Below are positions 26,625 to 34,603 of a stretch of 64,000 nucleotides of DNA, piece after piece. Source of the DNA: Sphingomonas aerophila (GTDB lineage: Bacteria; Pseudomonadota; Alphaproteobacteria; Sphingomonadales; Sphingomonadaceae); the NCBI RefSeq assembly GCF_014199305.1, contig NZ_JACIJK010000005.1:268517-332516 (forward strand). Direction: 5' to 3'. Each line of letters opens with the position of its first letter. Positions within the stretch are counted from its first letter, which is position 1. The position numbers were made by a program, and so were the translations under genes. The notes under the pieces were generated by a model. The model searched no databases, was not told where the DNA came from, and saw only the letters and a list, made by a program, of their open reading frames with translations.

Positions 26625-27815
26625 TCACGCGACCGGCACGGCCACGGCGGGGTCGTGAGCACGCTTGTACTGCCAGTCCACGGTAACCGTGCGCCCGCCT
26701 TCCCTTGTTGATTGCAGGATCGCGGCCATCAGACGCATGTCCTGAAGCCCTTCTTCACCCGGCGAAACCAATGGCACGCGCCCGCGCACCACATCGCCCA
26801 TCCAGTCCATCTCGCGCGCGAACTGGTCCACCTCGGCGATCTTTACCTCCCCCTCGTCTGGGCTGCTGAAGATCTCCAGGTGGTTGCCGTTGTAATAAGC
26901 CCCAGGATCGCCGCGCAGCCGCGCCTTGTCGCAGAAAACGTCCCACCGCATCGTGCCGCCGACAGAGAAGCTGGTCGAGCCATTCGCGATCGCGCCCGAC
27001 GGAAAGCGGAATTGCCAGGCGACCAGGTCGGGCACCGTCTTGAAGCGCGGATCGCTGCGATCGGTGTGCTCCCATGCCCGCACCTCGACCGGCTCTTCGT
27101 TCAGCAGGTATCGTGCGCCGTTGATGCCATAGATACCCATGTCCGCGAGCGCCCCGCCGCCCGACTTCACCATGTCCAGCCGCCAGGCATCCGACGGGTC
27201 GTTCAGGTCCGACCCTCGCAGCATGTCCGTCACGACCAGCCGGGGCTTGCCATAACGGCCAGAGCGGATGCGGCGCATCGCTTCCAGGTTCTTGGGCTCG
27301 TAATGGCAGCGATAGGCGATCATGAGCTGCCGGTTCGCCGCCTTGCCCGCCGCGATCATCGCCTCCGCGTCGGCCACCGTGGTCGCCATCGGCTTTTCGC
27401 ACAGCACGTGCTTGCCCGTCTTGAAGGCACGGATCGTGTATTCCTTGTGCAGGAAATTGGGCAGCACGATGTACACGATGCCGACCCGCGGATCGCGCGC
27501 GATGCGGTCGAAATCCTCATAGGAATAGATCGCGTCGGCGGGCAGGTTGTTCTCGGCAGCGACACGGCGCGCCTTGTCCGGATGGCCGCTGACCAGCGCG
27601 GCAAGCTTCACGCCCGTCGTCTTGCGCAGCGCCGGGATGATCTGTTCCAGCGACAACTTGCCCAGGCCCACGACGGCGACGCCGATGCGCTCGCCTTCGG
27701 GCAGCTTGGCCGCGGGCTGCTGAACCGCGGGCTGGGCCGACGCCACGTTGGTGATCAGGGCCGCGGACGTTCCCGCCAGGCCTAGTTCGATCAGGTCACG
27801 ACGGGACAGGCTCAT
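26625..27815 (-). CDS. Tat-exported Gfo/Idh/MocA family oxidoreductase
   Basis: A 396-residue NAD(P)-dependent sugar oxidoreductase of the glucose-fructose oxidoreductase type. The N-terminus has a twin-arginine signal (MSLSRRDLIELGLAG, then a hydrophobic core and VASAQP). The Rossmann motif is GVAVVGLGKLSLEQIIPAL, the conserved lysine lies in VLCEKPMAT, and the C-terminal beta domain carries FRFPSGAIANGSTSF. Periplasmic GFOR family members carry a tightly bound nucleotide and oxidise aldoses. I choose ATG at 27815 (MSLSRR) because it begins the Tat signal. Next to GH3 on the same strand but separated by PilZ, so not one operon. Confidence 0.88.
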   Translation of the reverse strand: MSLSRRDLIELGLAGTSAALITNVASAQPAVQQPAAKLPEGERIGVAVVGLGKLSLEQIIPALRKTTGVKLAALVSGHPDKARRVAAENNLPADAIYSYEDFDRIARDPRVGIVYIVLPNFLHKEYTIRAFKTGKHVLCEKPMATTVADAEAMIAAGKAANRQLMIAYRCHYEPKNLEAMRRIRSGRYGKPRLVVTDMLRGSDLNDPSDAWRLDMVKSGGGALADMGIYGINGARYLLNEEPVEVRAWEHTDRSDPRFKTVPDLVAWQFRFPSGAIANGSTSFSVGGTMRWDVFCDKARLRGDPGAYYNGNHLEIFSSPDEGEVKIAEVDQFAREMDWMGDVVRGRVPLVSPGEEGLQDMRLMAAILQSTREGGRTVTVDWQYKRAHDPAVAVPVA

Positions 27816-27978
27816 TGGCATTTCCTTCATGGGCCAGCGTGTCGGCCGTGCGCCTGCTTCTAACGTTGCAACAGGCGCTTGTCAGTTGATCTCGCCACGC
27901 GGCGGGTGACAGGGTCGGGCGCGCTGTCTACGCTGCGCCTTGAGCCGCAGGGATAGCGGCGTTCTGAAGGAGAAGCCG

Positions 27979-28908
27979 ATGTCGCGCTGGAAGATCGCCC
28001 TTGCTGCCACTGCCTTTGCTCTGGTGGGCGCGAAGGCGCCACCCGCGGTTCCGGCTGCGCGCCCCGCGATCACGGGCATTTCGCACCTCGCCGTGTATGC
28101 GCGCGACCTTGCAAAGACGGATCATTTCTACACGCACGTGCTTGGCGCGAAAAAGGGTGTTGATCCGGAGAACGCGGCCGGCGCCCGCTATTATTTCAGC
28201 GCGCAACAGTTCGTGGAGGTCCTGCCCGCCCCCGCGGGCCAAGGACCCAGCATGATGGCGCACGTCGCCTATCTGACGGCGGATGCCCCGGGCCTGCGCG
28301 CATGGCTGGCAAAGGGGGGCATGGCCGGGCTTGGCCCCGTTCAGCGCGGCGCGGACGGCGAGCAATGGTTCGCCCTTCGCGATCCAGAGGGCAACGCCGT
28401 GCAATTCGTGCAAGCCGCGACAAAGGACACGGCCGCGGTGCCCGGCGCGATCAGCGGGCGCATCATTCATGTCGGATACGCCGTGCATGACCGGGCGAAG
28501 CAGGACAGCTTCTATCGGCGCCTGCTCGGCTTTCGCCCCTATTGGTACGGCGCGTTTCAGCCCGACAAGGTCGACTGGATCTCACAGCAAGCGCCGGACG
28601 GGCGCGACTGGCTGGAATATATGATGGTCGGGCCAGGCTCCGACGTTCCGCTCGAAAAGGTCGATGCCAATCAGCTTGGCGTGCTCAATCACCTGTCGCT
28701 GGGCGTTCCCAACATGCAGGCGGCGGTCACCACGCTCTACCGGGAGGATCGGCTGAGCCCGCGCCATGACGGCCCGCAGATGGGCCTCGATGGCAAGTGG
28801 CAGGCGAACTTCTATGATCCGGACGGCACCCGGGTCGAGCTGATGGAGTTCCAGCCGGTGATGAAGCCATGCTGTTCGCCGTTCACTGCGGATAGTCCCA
28901 CCAACTGA
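27979..28908 (+). CDS. Exported two-domain VOC (glyoxalase/dioxygenase fold) protein
   Basis: A 309-residue protein with a signal peptide (MSRWKIALAATAFALVGAKA) and two vicinal-oxygen-chelate modules. The first starts ITGISHLAVYARDLAKTDHF and ends LRDPEGNAVQFVQ; the second starts GRIIHVGYAVHDRAKQDSF and ends NFYDPDGTRVELMEF. His and Glu metal ligands appear in both. VOC proteins include glyoxalases and ring-cleaving dioxygenases; an exported one is uncommon and its substrate is unknown. ATG at 27979 is preceded by AAGGAGAAG, a strong ribosome site. Divergent from the Gfo/Idh gene. Confidence 0.83.
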   Translation: MSRWKIALAATAFALVGAKAPPAVPAARPAITGISHLAVYARDLAKTDHFYTHVLGAKKGVDPENAAGARYYFSAQQFVEVLPAPAGQGPSMMAHVAYLTADAPGLRAWLAKGGMAGLGPVQRGADGEQWFALRDPEGNAVQFVQAATKDTAAVPGAISGRIIHVGYAVHDRAKQDSFYRRLLGFRPYWYGAFQPDKVDWISQQAPDGRDWLEYMMVGPGSDVPLEKVDANQLGVLNHLSLGVPNMQAAVTTLYREDRLSPRHDGPQMGLDGKWQANFYDPDGTRVELMEFQPVMKPCCSPFTADSPTN

Positions 28909-28922
28909 CGCGCCACACAGAA

Positions 28923-28946
28923 AGGGCAGGGTTCGCACCCTGCCCT
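28923..28946. terminator. Bidirectional terminator hairpin
   Basis: A perfect 10-base stem AGGGCAGGGT/ACCCTGCCCT with a TCGC tetraloop, in the 47-base gap between the convergent VOC gene and the small Asp/Arg-rich exported protein. Its position and symmetry suit termination in both directions. Confidence 0.75.
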
Positions 28947-28955
28947 GCCCTTGGT

Positions 28956-29237
28956 TTAGCGGCAGACCGTCACGCGGTCGTGATGCCGGTATTCGACCCA
29001 GCAACGCTGGTGGCCACGGCCACGACCCCGGTCCCATCCCACGTGCCGGCCACGATCATGGCCATAGCGGCGATCGTCTCCGCGATGGTTCCGGTCGTAA
29101 CCACGCCCATTGTCGCGATAATCACGGTCATGGTTGCTGTAATTGTCGCGCCCATAACGCTGGGCATCGGCAGTCGCGGTAACACCCAGGCTGGCAACGA
29201 CCAGGCCAGCGGCAGCAAACAAGCGAGCGATCTTCAT
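28956..29237 (-). CDS. Small exported Asp/Arg/His/Tyr-rich protein
   Basis: A 93-residue protein with a clean signal peptide (MKIARLFAAAGLVVASLGVT, cleavage near ADA-QR). The mature part is almost entirely D, R, G, H, Y and N, with repeats such as RDYRDNGRGYDRNHRGDDRR. It ends in RCWVEYRHHDRVTVCR with two cysteines, which could form a disulfide. I do not recognise a family. The His/Asp richness could bind metal or nucleic acid, or simply give a hydrophilic periplasmic coat. I choose ATG at 29237 behind AAAGGAG; an upstream ATG at 29267 adds non-signal residues. Confidence 0.68.
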   Translation of the reverse strand: MKIARLFAAAGLVVASLGVTATADAQRYGRDNYSNHDRDYRDNGRGYDRNHRGDDRRYGHDRGRHVGWDRGRGRGHQRCWVEYRHHDRVTVCR

Positions 29238-29410
29238 GTCGACTCCTTTCACCCGGGAAGCGGGCATGACGCTTATTTAGGCGGTGCTGTTATCACGCAG
29301 CCTGAACCGACCTGTTATCGCCGGTACATGTTTGACGACGACTTTGTCGCGGTCAGCAGTGTGCCGCCGGGATTGTTGTGGTAGGTCGTCGCTGACAAGG
29401 GAGAGCGGAC

Positions 29411-30361
29411 ATGCGGGCGTTGGGCTGGGCGGCGGCGTTGCTGGTGGGATCGTCGGGCATGGCGGCGACCAAGCCGATGTTGCAGGTCGCGCCGCCCGCG
29501 CCGGCCCCCGCGTTACAGGGGCGGCTTGAGGGCCCGTTTGAACTTCATTCCCGCTTCTATCCCGGCACGGTGCGGCGATACTGGGTGTACGTGCCCCGGA
29601 ACTATGATCCGAAGCGGCCGCCAAACCTGCTGTTGTTCCAGGACGGGCAACGCGCCGTTGCTGCACAAGGATCGCTGAAGGTGCCGGCGGTGCTCGACAG
29701 CCTGATCGCGCAGGGCGCCATTCCGGCCACGCTCGGCGTGTTTGTGACGCCGGGCAACCTGTCCGCCCGCTACCCGGACGACCTCGGGATGGAGAATCCC
29801 AATCACCGTCCGCAGGAGTATGACGCGCTGTCGGACGACTATGCCCGCATGACGCTGGACGAATTGCTGCCCGCGGTAGCGCAACGGTGGCGGTTCGCGG
29901 CGGATCCCAGGCGGCGGGCGATCGGGGGCACATCCAGTGGCGCGATTGCTTCGTGGACGGTGGCGTGGCGGCACCCGGACGCGTTCGGGAACGTCATCAG
30001 CTTTATCGGCAGCTATACCTCGATCGGCCTGAAGCTCGGGCCGGACGGCGCGCCGGTCGCCTATGGCGGGGACACCTATCCCGGCCTGATCCGCAAAAGC
30101 CCGATCCGCCCCATCCGCGTCTTCCTTCAGGACGGAACCCATGATCTCGACAACGAACATGGCAACTGGTTCCTGGCCAACCAGCAGATGCTGAAAAGCC
30201 TGGAATGGGCCAACAGCCATGCCGACGCGGAAAAGGTCGCCGGTCCGCGCTATGACGTGAAACATGCCTGGACTGAAGGCACCCATTCGGACGCCGATGG
30301 CGGCGCGATCCTGCCCGATGTCCTGCGCTGGATCTGGCGCGATCAACCTGCGCGCAACTGA
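29411..30361 (+). CDS. Exported enterochelin-esterase-like hydrolase
   Basis: A 316-residue exported alpha/beta hydrolase. The signal peptide runs to about MAA-TK. The fold resembles the esterase family (Fes/feruloyl-esterase-like): RRYWVYVPRNYDPKRPPNLLLF at the first strand, a GGTSSGAIASWTVAW nucleophile elbow, a DGTHDLDNEHG loop with acid residues and a terminal HSDADGGAILPDVLRWIW with the catalytic histidine. It is unrelated in detail to the other esterase at 16.9 kb. Substrate candidates are hydroxycinnamoyl or acetyl esters on plant polysaccharides, consistent with nearby glycosidases; this is inference. Confidence 0.8.
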   Translation: MRALGWAAALLVGSSGMAATKPMLQVAPPAPAPALQGRLEGPFELHSRFYPGTVRRYWVYVPRNYDPKRPPNLLLFQDGQRAVAAQGSLKVPAVLDSLIAQGAIPATLGVFVTPGNLSARYPDDLGMENPNHRPQEYDALSDDYARMTLDELLPAVAQRWRFAADPRRRAIGGTSSGAIASWTVAWRHPDAFGNVISFIGSYTSIGLKLGPDGAPVAYGGDTYPGLIRKSPIRPIRVFLQDGTHDLDNEHGNWFLANQQMLKSLEWANSHADAEKVAGPRYDVKHAWTEGTHSDADGGAILPDVLRWIWRDQPARN

Positions 30362-30380
30362 CGCGCCGTTCAGCCGCTCG

Positions 30381-32762
30381 TCAGCCCTGCCCGGCAGGGG
30401 CTGGCGCGGCCTCCGGCGCCCCGAACTCGATCCGCTGCGGGACGGTGCCGACGTCCACCTTCTCCGCCCGAAACCGGCGCAACAGGTCGGCCAGCACGTT
30501 GCTGCGCGCGCCATAGGCGGCGCGGGGCGTCTCCACGTGGCCAAAGCAGTTGAACAACACGCGTCCGTTCGCCAGCCCGTCGATGAACACCGCGGGCGCG
30601 GGCTGATCCAGGATAGCCGGCTCTGCCGCGAAGCACTCCGCCACGATGGCGAGCACCCGGTCCACGTCCACCCCGATCAGGGTGGAAAACTCGATCTGGA
30701 TGCGCCCCAGCGGGTTCGCCAGCGTCTTGTTGAGCACCGTCTTGGTAATCAATTCAGAATTGGGGACGATCAGCGTTGAATGATCGGCCAGCTCGATCTC
30801 GGTCGACCGCACGCTGATCCGTTTGATGTCGCCCTCGTCCGTGCCGACGCGGACCCAGTCGCCGATCTTCACCGGCCGCTCGGCGAGCAGGATCAGGCCC
30901 GATACGAAGTTTTGTGTGATCGCCTGCAAGCCGAAACCGATGCCAACCGACAGGGCCGACAGCAGCAGCGCGATCCGCTCGACGCCGATCCCCAGCGACG
31001 CCAGCGCCCAGATCACGGCCAGCGCGATCCCGACATAGCGGGCGATCAGGCCGACGGAGTTACGGCCCGACCCGTCGAGATCGGTCGCGGGCAGGAATCG
31101 CCGCTCCAGCCAGCCCATGAAGCCGCGCACCAGTGCAAGGCCCAGGCCCAGCACGATCATCCCCCGCACGATAGCGGCGGGAGAGATGGTCACGCCACCG
31201 ACGTCGACGCCCTGGGCCAGCACGCCCAGCCGGCCGAACACCGTACCCACGCCATTGCCCGCGCCAAAGGGCGACAACACCATGCCCAGCGCCGCCGTCC
31301 CGATCAGGACCCGCAGCACCGCGGACAACAGCACGCCGAACTGGTCCACGGTGCTGCCCCGCAGGCCCAGCCCACCGGTCAGGGCGCGGCCAACCGCGCT
31401 GTCACGCGTGAACAGGGTCGTGGCGAGGTCATCCACCGCCGCCATCGCAAGGTACGCGCCCGACCCGAGCACCACGGCCCAGGTGAGCAGTTGAACCAGG
31501 AACAGGCCGAACCCTACAAATCCGACCAGCACTGACAGCACCGCGATCGCCACGACCAGCCAGGCGAGCAGCGCCAGCGCGCCCAGCCCGGCCCGTCGGG
31601 TTTCGCCGTCCACGCCCTCCCCTTGCGCCGCACGGATGCGGCCCAGGGCAAACAGGGTAGCGCCGATCAACAGCGCGTGGAGCATCGCCTCGGCGGCCTG
31701 CGTCGCAATCCGCGCCGCGCCACTGGCCCCAACCGCGCGGTTGAACGCATCGATCATGATCGTCGCGAAGGCGAGCCCGGCGAGCAGCAGCGAAAAGGGG
31801 CGAAGCCGCTCCGCCGTCGGGTCGGCGATCGGCGCGACACGCCAGGACGGCTGCCGCCGCATCAGCAGCGCGCCCCCGATCGCCGCGATCATGCCGCTGA
31901 ACGTAATGGCGATCACCAGCCCATCGAGCAGCCCGCTCCAGCTCGGCGCGAGCAAGCCCGACCAGCGCAGTCCCTGCGCAAAAACCAGGCCGGCCAGAAG
32001 CGGGGACAGCGTGCCCGTGATGATCCGCCACAGCGAATAACCCGACCGCCGGACGCGATGGCCCGGCGCGCCTTCCACCAGCCAGCGCTGCCCAAAGCGC
32101 TGGGCGGCCGACCGGCCGGGGAACAGGAACATCAGCGCAAGCAGCAGTCCCACCAGCGCCTGCCAGGGAACCCCGCCCCGCCATTGCGCCGCGACCTGCC
32201 GGGATCCCGTGGACGCGAATTGGGCGATGTGGCGGGTATCGCGGGGCACGGACACCAGCACCGCCCGCCAGAATGCCGGCGACAGCGGCGACGGCACGCG
32301 GGTCGACAGCCTCTGCCCGAACTGCTCCACCTGACTTTGCTCGATCTCGTCAACCAGCTGGGCAGCGGTGATCCCCAGCAGGCGGCCCCTCTTCACGGCC
32401 GAATCGAGTGCGCTGTGCTGGCGGGCCAGGCTTGTGCGCTGGTTGCGGATGTCGGCCGCTTCGGCGTCGGCTGCGGCGCCAAGCTGGCCGGCGCGCGCGT
32501 CCACCAGCGTCAGTTGCTCCTGAAGCTGGCGGGTCACGTCATCGGCCGTCGCCTTCGCCGCCAGGGCCCGGCTCCTGAGCAACTGGCGCTCCTCCGCATC
32601 GACGCGCGCGTCCAGCGCGCGATCCACGGTCGTCAGGTCAGCCTCGGCCTGCCCCAGTTGGCGCGACAGCGTGGCGACGGGCGTTGCCTGCGCCGCGGCC
32701 ATCGTCGACCAACCGAGCATCAAGCAGACCAAAGCTGCCCACCACCACCGAACGTGCCGCAT
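30381..32762 (-). CDS. Large MscS-type mechanosensitive channel with DUF3772 domain
   Basis: About 793 residues. A signal peptide (MRHVRWWWAALVCLMLGWST, cleaving near AAA-QA) leads into a periplasmic coiled-coil DUF3772-type domain (heptads around AEADLTTVDRALDARVDAEE). Roughly ten membrane helices and a C-terminal MscS core follow. The pore helix region is SALSVGIGFGLQAITQNFVSG, and the cytoplasmic beta domain carries VRVGTDEGDIKRISVRSTEI and LIVPNSELI. It protects against hypo-osmotic shock. I choose ATG at 32762; an in-frame ATG at 32771 is equally possible. The long open frame beyond is antisense to the next genes. Confidence 0.9.
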   Translation of the reverse strand: MRHVRWWWAALVCLMLGWSTMAAAQATPVATLSRQLGQAEADLTTVDRALDARVDAEERQLLRSRALAAKATADDVTRQLQEQLTLVDARAGQLGAAADAEAADIRNQRTSLARQHSALDSAVKRGRLLGITAAQLVDEIEQSQVEQFGQRLSTRVPSPLSPAFWRAVLVSVPRDTRHIAQFASTGSRQVAAQWRGGVPWQALVGLLLALMFLFPGRSAAQRFGQRWLVEGAPGHRVRRSGYSLWRIITGTLSPLLAGLVFAQGLRWSGLLAPSWSGLLDGLVIAITFSGMIAAIGGALLMRRQPSWRVAPIADPTAERLRPFSLLLAGLAFATIMIDAFNRAVGASGAARIATQAAEAMLHALLIGATLFALGRIRAAQGEGVDGETRRAGLGALALLAWLVVAIAVLSVLVGFVGFGLFLVQLLTWAVVLGSGAYLAMAAVDDLATTLFTRDSAVGRALTGGLGLRGSTVDQFGVLLSAVLRVLIGTAALGMVLSPFGAGNGVGTVFGRLGVLAQGVDVGGVTISPAAIVRGMIVLGLGLALVRGFMGWLERRFLPATDLDGSGRNSVGLIARYVGIALAVIWALASLGIGVERIALLLSALSVGIGFGLQAITQNFVSGLILLAERPVKIGDWVRVGTDEGDIKRISVRSTEIELADHSTLIVPNSELITKTVLNKTLANPLGRIQIEFSTLIGVDVDRVLAIVAECFAAEPAILDQPAPAVFIDGLANGRVLFNCFGHVETPRAAYGARSNVLADLLRRFRAEKVDVGTVPQRIEFGAPEAAPAPAGQG

Positions 32763-32904
32763 CGCCACCATGGACCGCCCGGTAGCCAATCTGGGCTCCT
32801 GTAGGAAAGTGTTGGATATCGAACGACACAGATGCCGCGCCGTCATCCCGGCCGGCTTGCCCCGACGAACGGAACCGGCCGGCGGACGTGTGGGTACGGA
32901 CATC

Positions 32905-33111
32905 ATGAAGATCGCCGCTCCCCTGATCCCCCTTGCGCTGGTCTTTCCGGCAGCGCCGGCCTGGGCGTGCACGCTTTGCCACAGCCGGACCGCGGAAGAG
33001 GTTCGGGCCGCGATCTTCGGGGCCGACTTCCTGGGCAACGTCGCGGCGCTGGCCCTACCCGTGCCCGTGCTGGTCGCCGCCGTTCTCGCGGCCCGCAAAT
33101 ATCTACTGTGA
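32905..33111 (+). CDS. Small CxxC membrane protein upstream of DUF2243
   Basis: A 68-residue protein. Signal/anchor helix MKIAAPLIPLALVFPAAPAW, then a CTLCHS motif (CxxCH, haem- or metal-like), a short soluble stretch (RTAEEVRAAIFGADFLGN) and a C-terminal helix VAALALPVPVLVAAVLAARK. CxxCH invites a c-type haem or copper link, but the protein is too small for a standard cytochrome. It ends 10 bases before the DUF2243 gene on the same strand, so the pair are probably co-transcribed. Function is unknown. Confidence 0.65.
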   Translation: MKIAAPLIPLALVFPAAPAWACTLCHSRTAEEVRAAIFGADFLGNVAALALPVPVLVAAVLAARKYLL

Positions 33112-33121
33112 GGCGAGACTC

Positions 33122-33601
33122 ATGTCACAACCAGCAAAGACCACCGGGCCACTCACCACCGCGGGCATGGCGATTGGGATCGGCATGGGTGGGTTCGTGG
33201 ACGGGATCGTTTTTCACCAGATCCTCCAGATCCACAACATGCTGTCAGCCCGCATCGCGACCGACACGCTGGTGGGCGCCAAGGTCAACATGGTGTGGGA
33301 CGGGATCTTCCACGCCGCGGTCTGGATGGCGACCGCCATCGGCATCACCCTGCTATGGAAGGCGATCAAGCGGCCGGACGTGTTGCTGTCCGGCACGGCG
33401 CTGTTCGGATCGATCCTGTTCGGCTTTGGTCTGTTCAACCTGGTCGAGGGTCTGATCGACCATCATGTCCTGAACATCCACCACGTCTATGAACGGCTGG
33501 GCCAGTCGGTCTGGGACTATGTCTTCCTCGCCTCGGGCGTCGCCCTGATGCTGACGGGCTGGCTCATGATCCGGGACGTCCGGTCTCGGTCCGCAGCCTG
33601 A
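33122..33601 (+). CDS. DUF2243 membrane protein
   Basis: A 159-residue inner-membrane protein with four hydrophobic helices. The DUF2243 pattern is strong: GIGMGGFVDGIVFHQILQIHNML, MVWDGIFHAAVWM, LFGFGLFNLVEGLIDHHVLNIHHV and a late WDYVFLASG. The many conserved His and Asp residues in or near the helices look like metal ligands. No member is well characterised to my knowledge. ATG at 33122 follows GAGGCGAGACTC. It is paired with the small CxxC protein and converges on the HAD phosphatase gene, 19 bases apart. Confidence 0.85.
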   Translation: MSQPAKTTGPLTTAGMAIGIGMGGFVDGIVFHQILQIHNMLSARIATDTLVGAKVNMVWDGIFHAAVWMATAIGITLLWKAIKRPDVLLSGTALFGSILFGFGLFNLVEGLIDHHVLNIHHVYERLGQSVWDYVFLASGVALMLTGWLMIRDVRSRSAA

Positions 33602-33620
33602 GTCGGCGCGAACGACGGGG

Positions 33621-34313
33621 CTAACCGTCGGTCGGAGCTGAGCCGGTAATGGTGAGCCCGGCGGCGTCGGCCGAAATCGCCAGCCCGCGATAGTCGACGA
33701 TCGCCGGATGACCGGTGCCGATCGGATGGCTGTGGGTGACCGTGATCGCCAGGCCGGCGGCCCCGGCGGCATCTGCTGCCGTCAGCCCGGCGACAGTGTC
33801 CTCGAACACCAGGCACTCCGTCGGATCGACGCCCAGCTTCTTCGCGCCGAGCAGGAAGCAGGCGGGATCGGGCTTGCCGCGCTCCACGTCCTCCGACGTG
33901 ACCAATATCCGCGGCAGCGCGATGCCGGCCCGGGCAAGCCGCGCTTCGGCCAGCGGGCGCGATGCGGATGTCACGATGGCCCAGCGATCTGCCGGCAGGC
34001 CGGCCAGGAACGCCTTTGCGCCCGCAATGGCGCTGACGCCTTCCGTGTCGTCGATCTCCGTGCTTGTGATCCAGGCGGCTTCCTTTTCCGGATCGTCGAC
34101 GCCCAGCCGCTTCATCGTTTCCACCGTGCGCACGCCATGCATGATGGAGATGACATAGGCCGGGTCGAACCCATGCATCTGCGACCAGCGGGTCCAGGCG
34201 CGATTGGCGGACTCGATGCTGGTGATCAGCGTGCCGTCCATGTCGAACAGGAAAGCAGCGAAGCTTCGCCCCGCATAGGGCGGGGTGGCGGGCGCGGATG
34301 TGGAAAGCGTCAT
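33621..34313 (-). CDS. HAD-superfamily (subclass IA) phosphatase
   Basis: About 230 residues. HAD motif I FLFDMDGTLITS (nucleophile Asp), motif II in AIVTSASRP, motif III Lys in ERGKPDPACFLLG and motif IV VFEDTVAGLTAADAAG place it in subclass IA, alongside sugar-phosphatases and glycerol-3-phosphatases of the YfbT/HxpA type. It probably dephosphorylates a small sugar- or polyol-phosphate in the cytoplasm. I choose ATG at 34313 (MTLSTSAPATPPYAG); the frame is open to 34352. The 290-base stretch between this gene and the GH5 gene shows no other gene. Confidence 0.85.
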   Translation of the reverse strand: MTLSTSAPATPPYAGRSFAAFLFDMDGTLITSIESANRAWTRWSQMHGFDPAYVISIMHGVRTVETMKRLGVDDPEKEAAWITSTEIDDTEGVSAIAGAKAFLAGLPADRWAIVTSASRPLAEARLARAGIALPRILVTSEDVERGKPDPACFLLGAKKLGVDPTECLVFEDTVAGLTAADAAGAAGLAITVTHSHPIGTGHPAIVDYRGLAISADAAGLTITGSAPTDG

Positions 34314-34603
34314 GGGAACCGGCGTCAGTAGAGCCATGGCCGCCAAGTGCAATCACCCGGCCCTGCCGTCGTGACGGGACTGCCCCGGCGCCGCCAAGTC
34401 CCCGGGTAATTGTCCGGACTGATCGCGCCTGCTCCGGATGATAATCAGGGTCGGGGTTTACCCGCCACATACAGGCGGTCTCTCCGACGAGGTTTGCAGA
34501 TGATCTGGCGGCCGGCGGTGACTAGCCGTGAGCGCCCTGTCGATGATGGGAGTGTCATGCGTCCTGCGGCCGAGCTCAATCCAGCAATCAAGGGCCGTTC
34601 CCG

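Noticed and set aside
28923..28946. GGTTCG-containing stem considered as a tRNA T-arm
   Set aside because: No acceptor, D or anticodon arms around it; it is the terminator between convergent genes.
34353..34603. Possible signal peptide or extra exon-like start upstream of the GH5 gene
   Set aside because: No hydrophobic leader in frame. The C-terminal RTX/secretion domain explains export without one.
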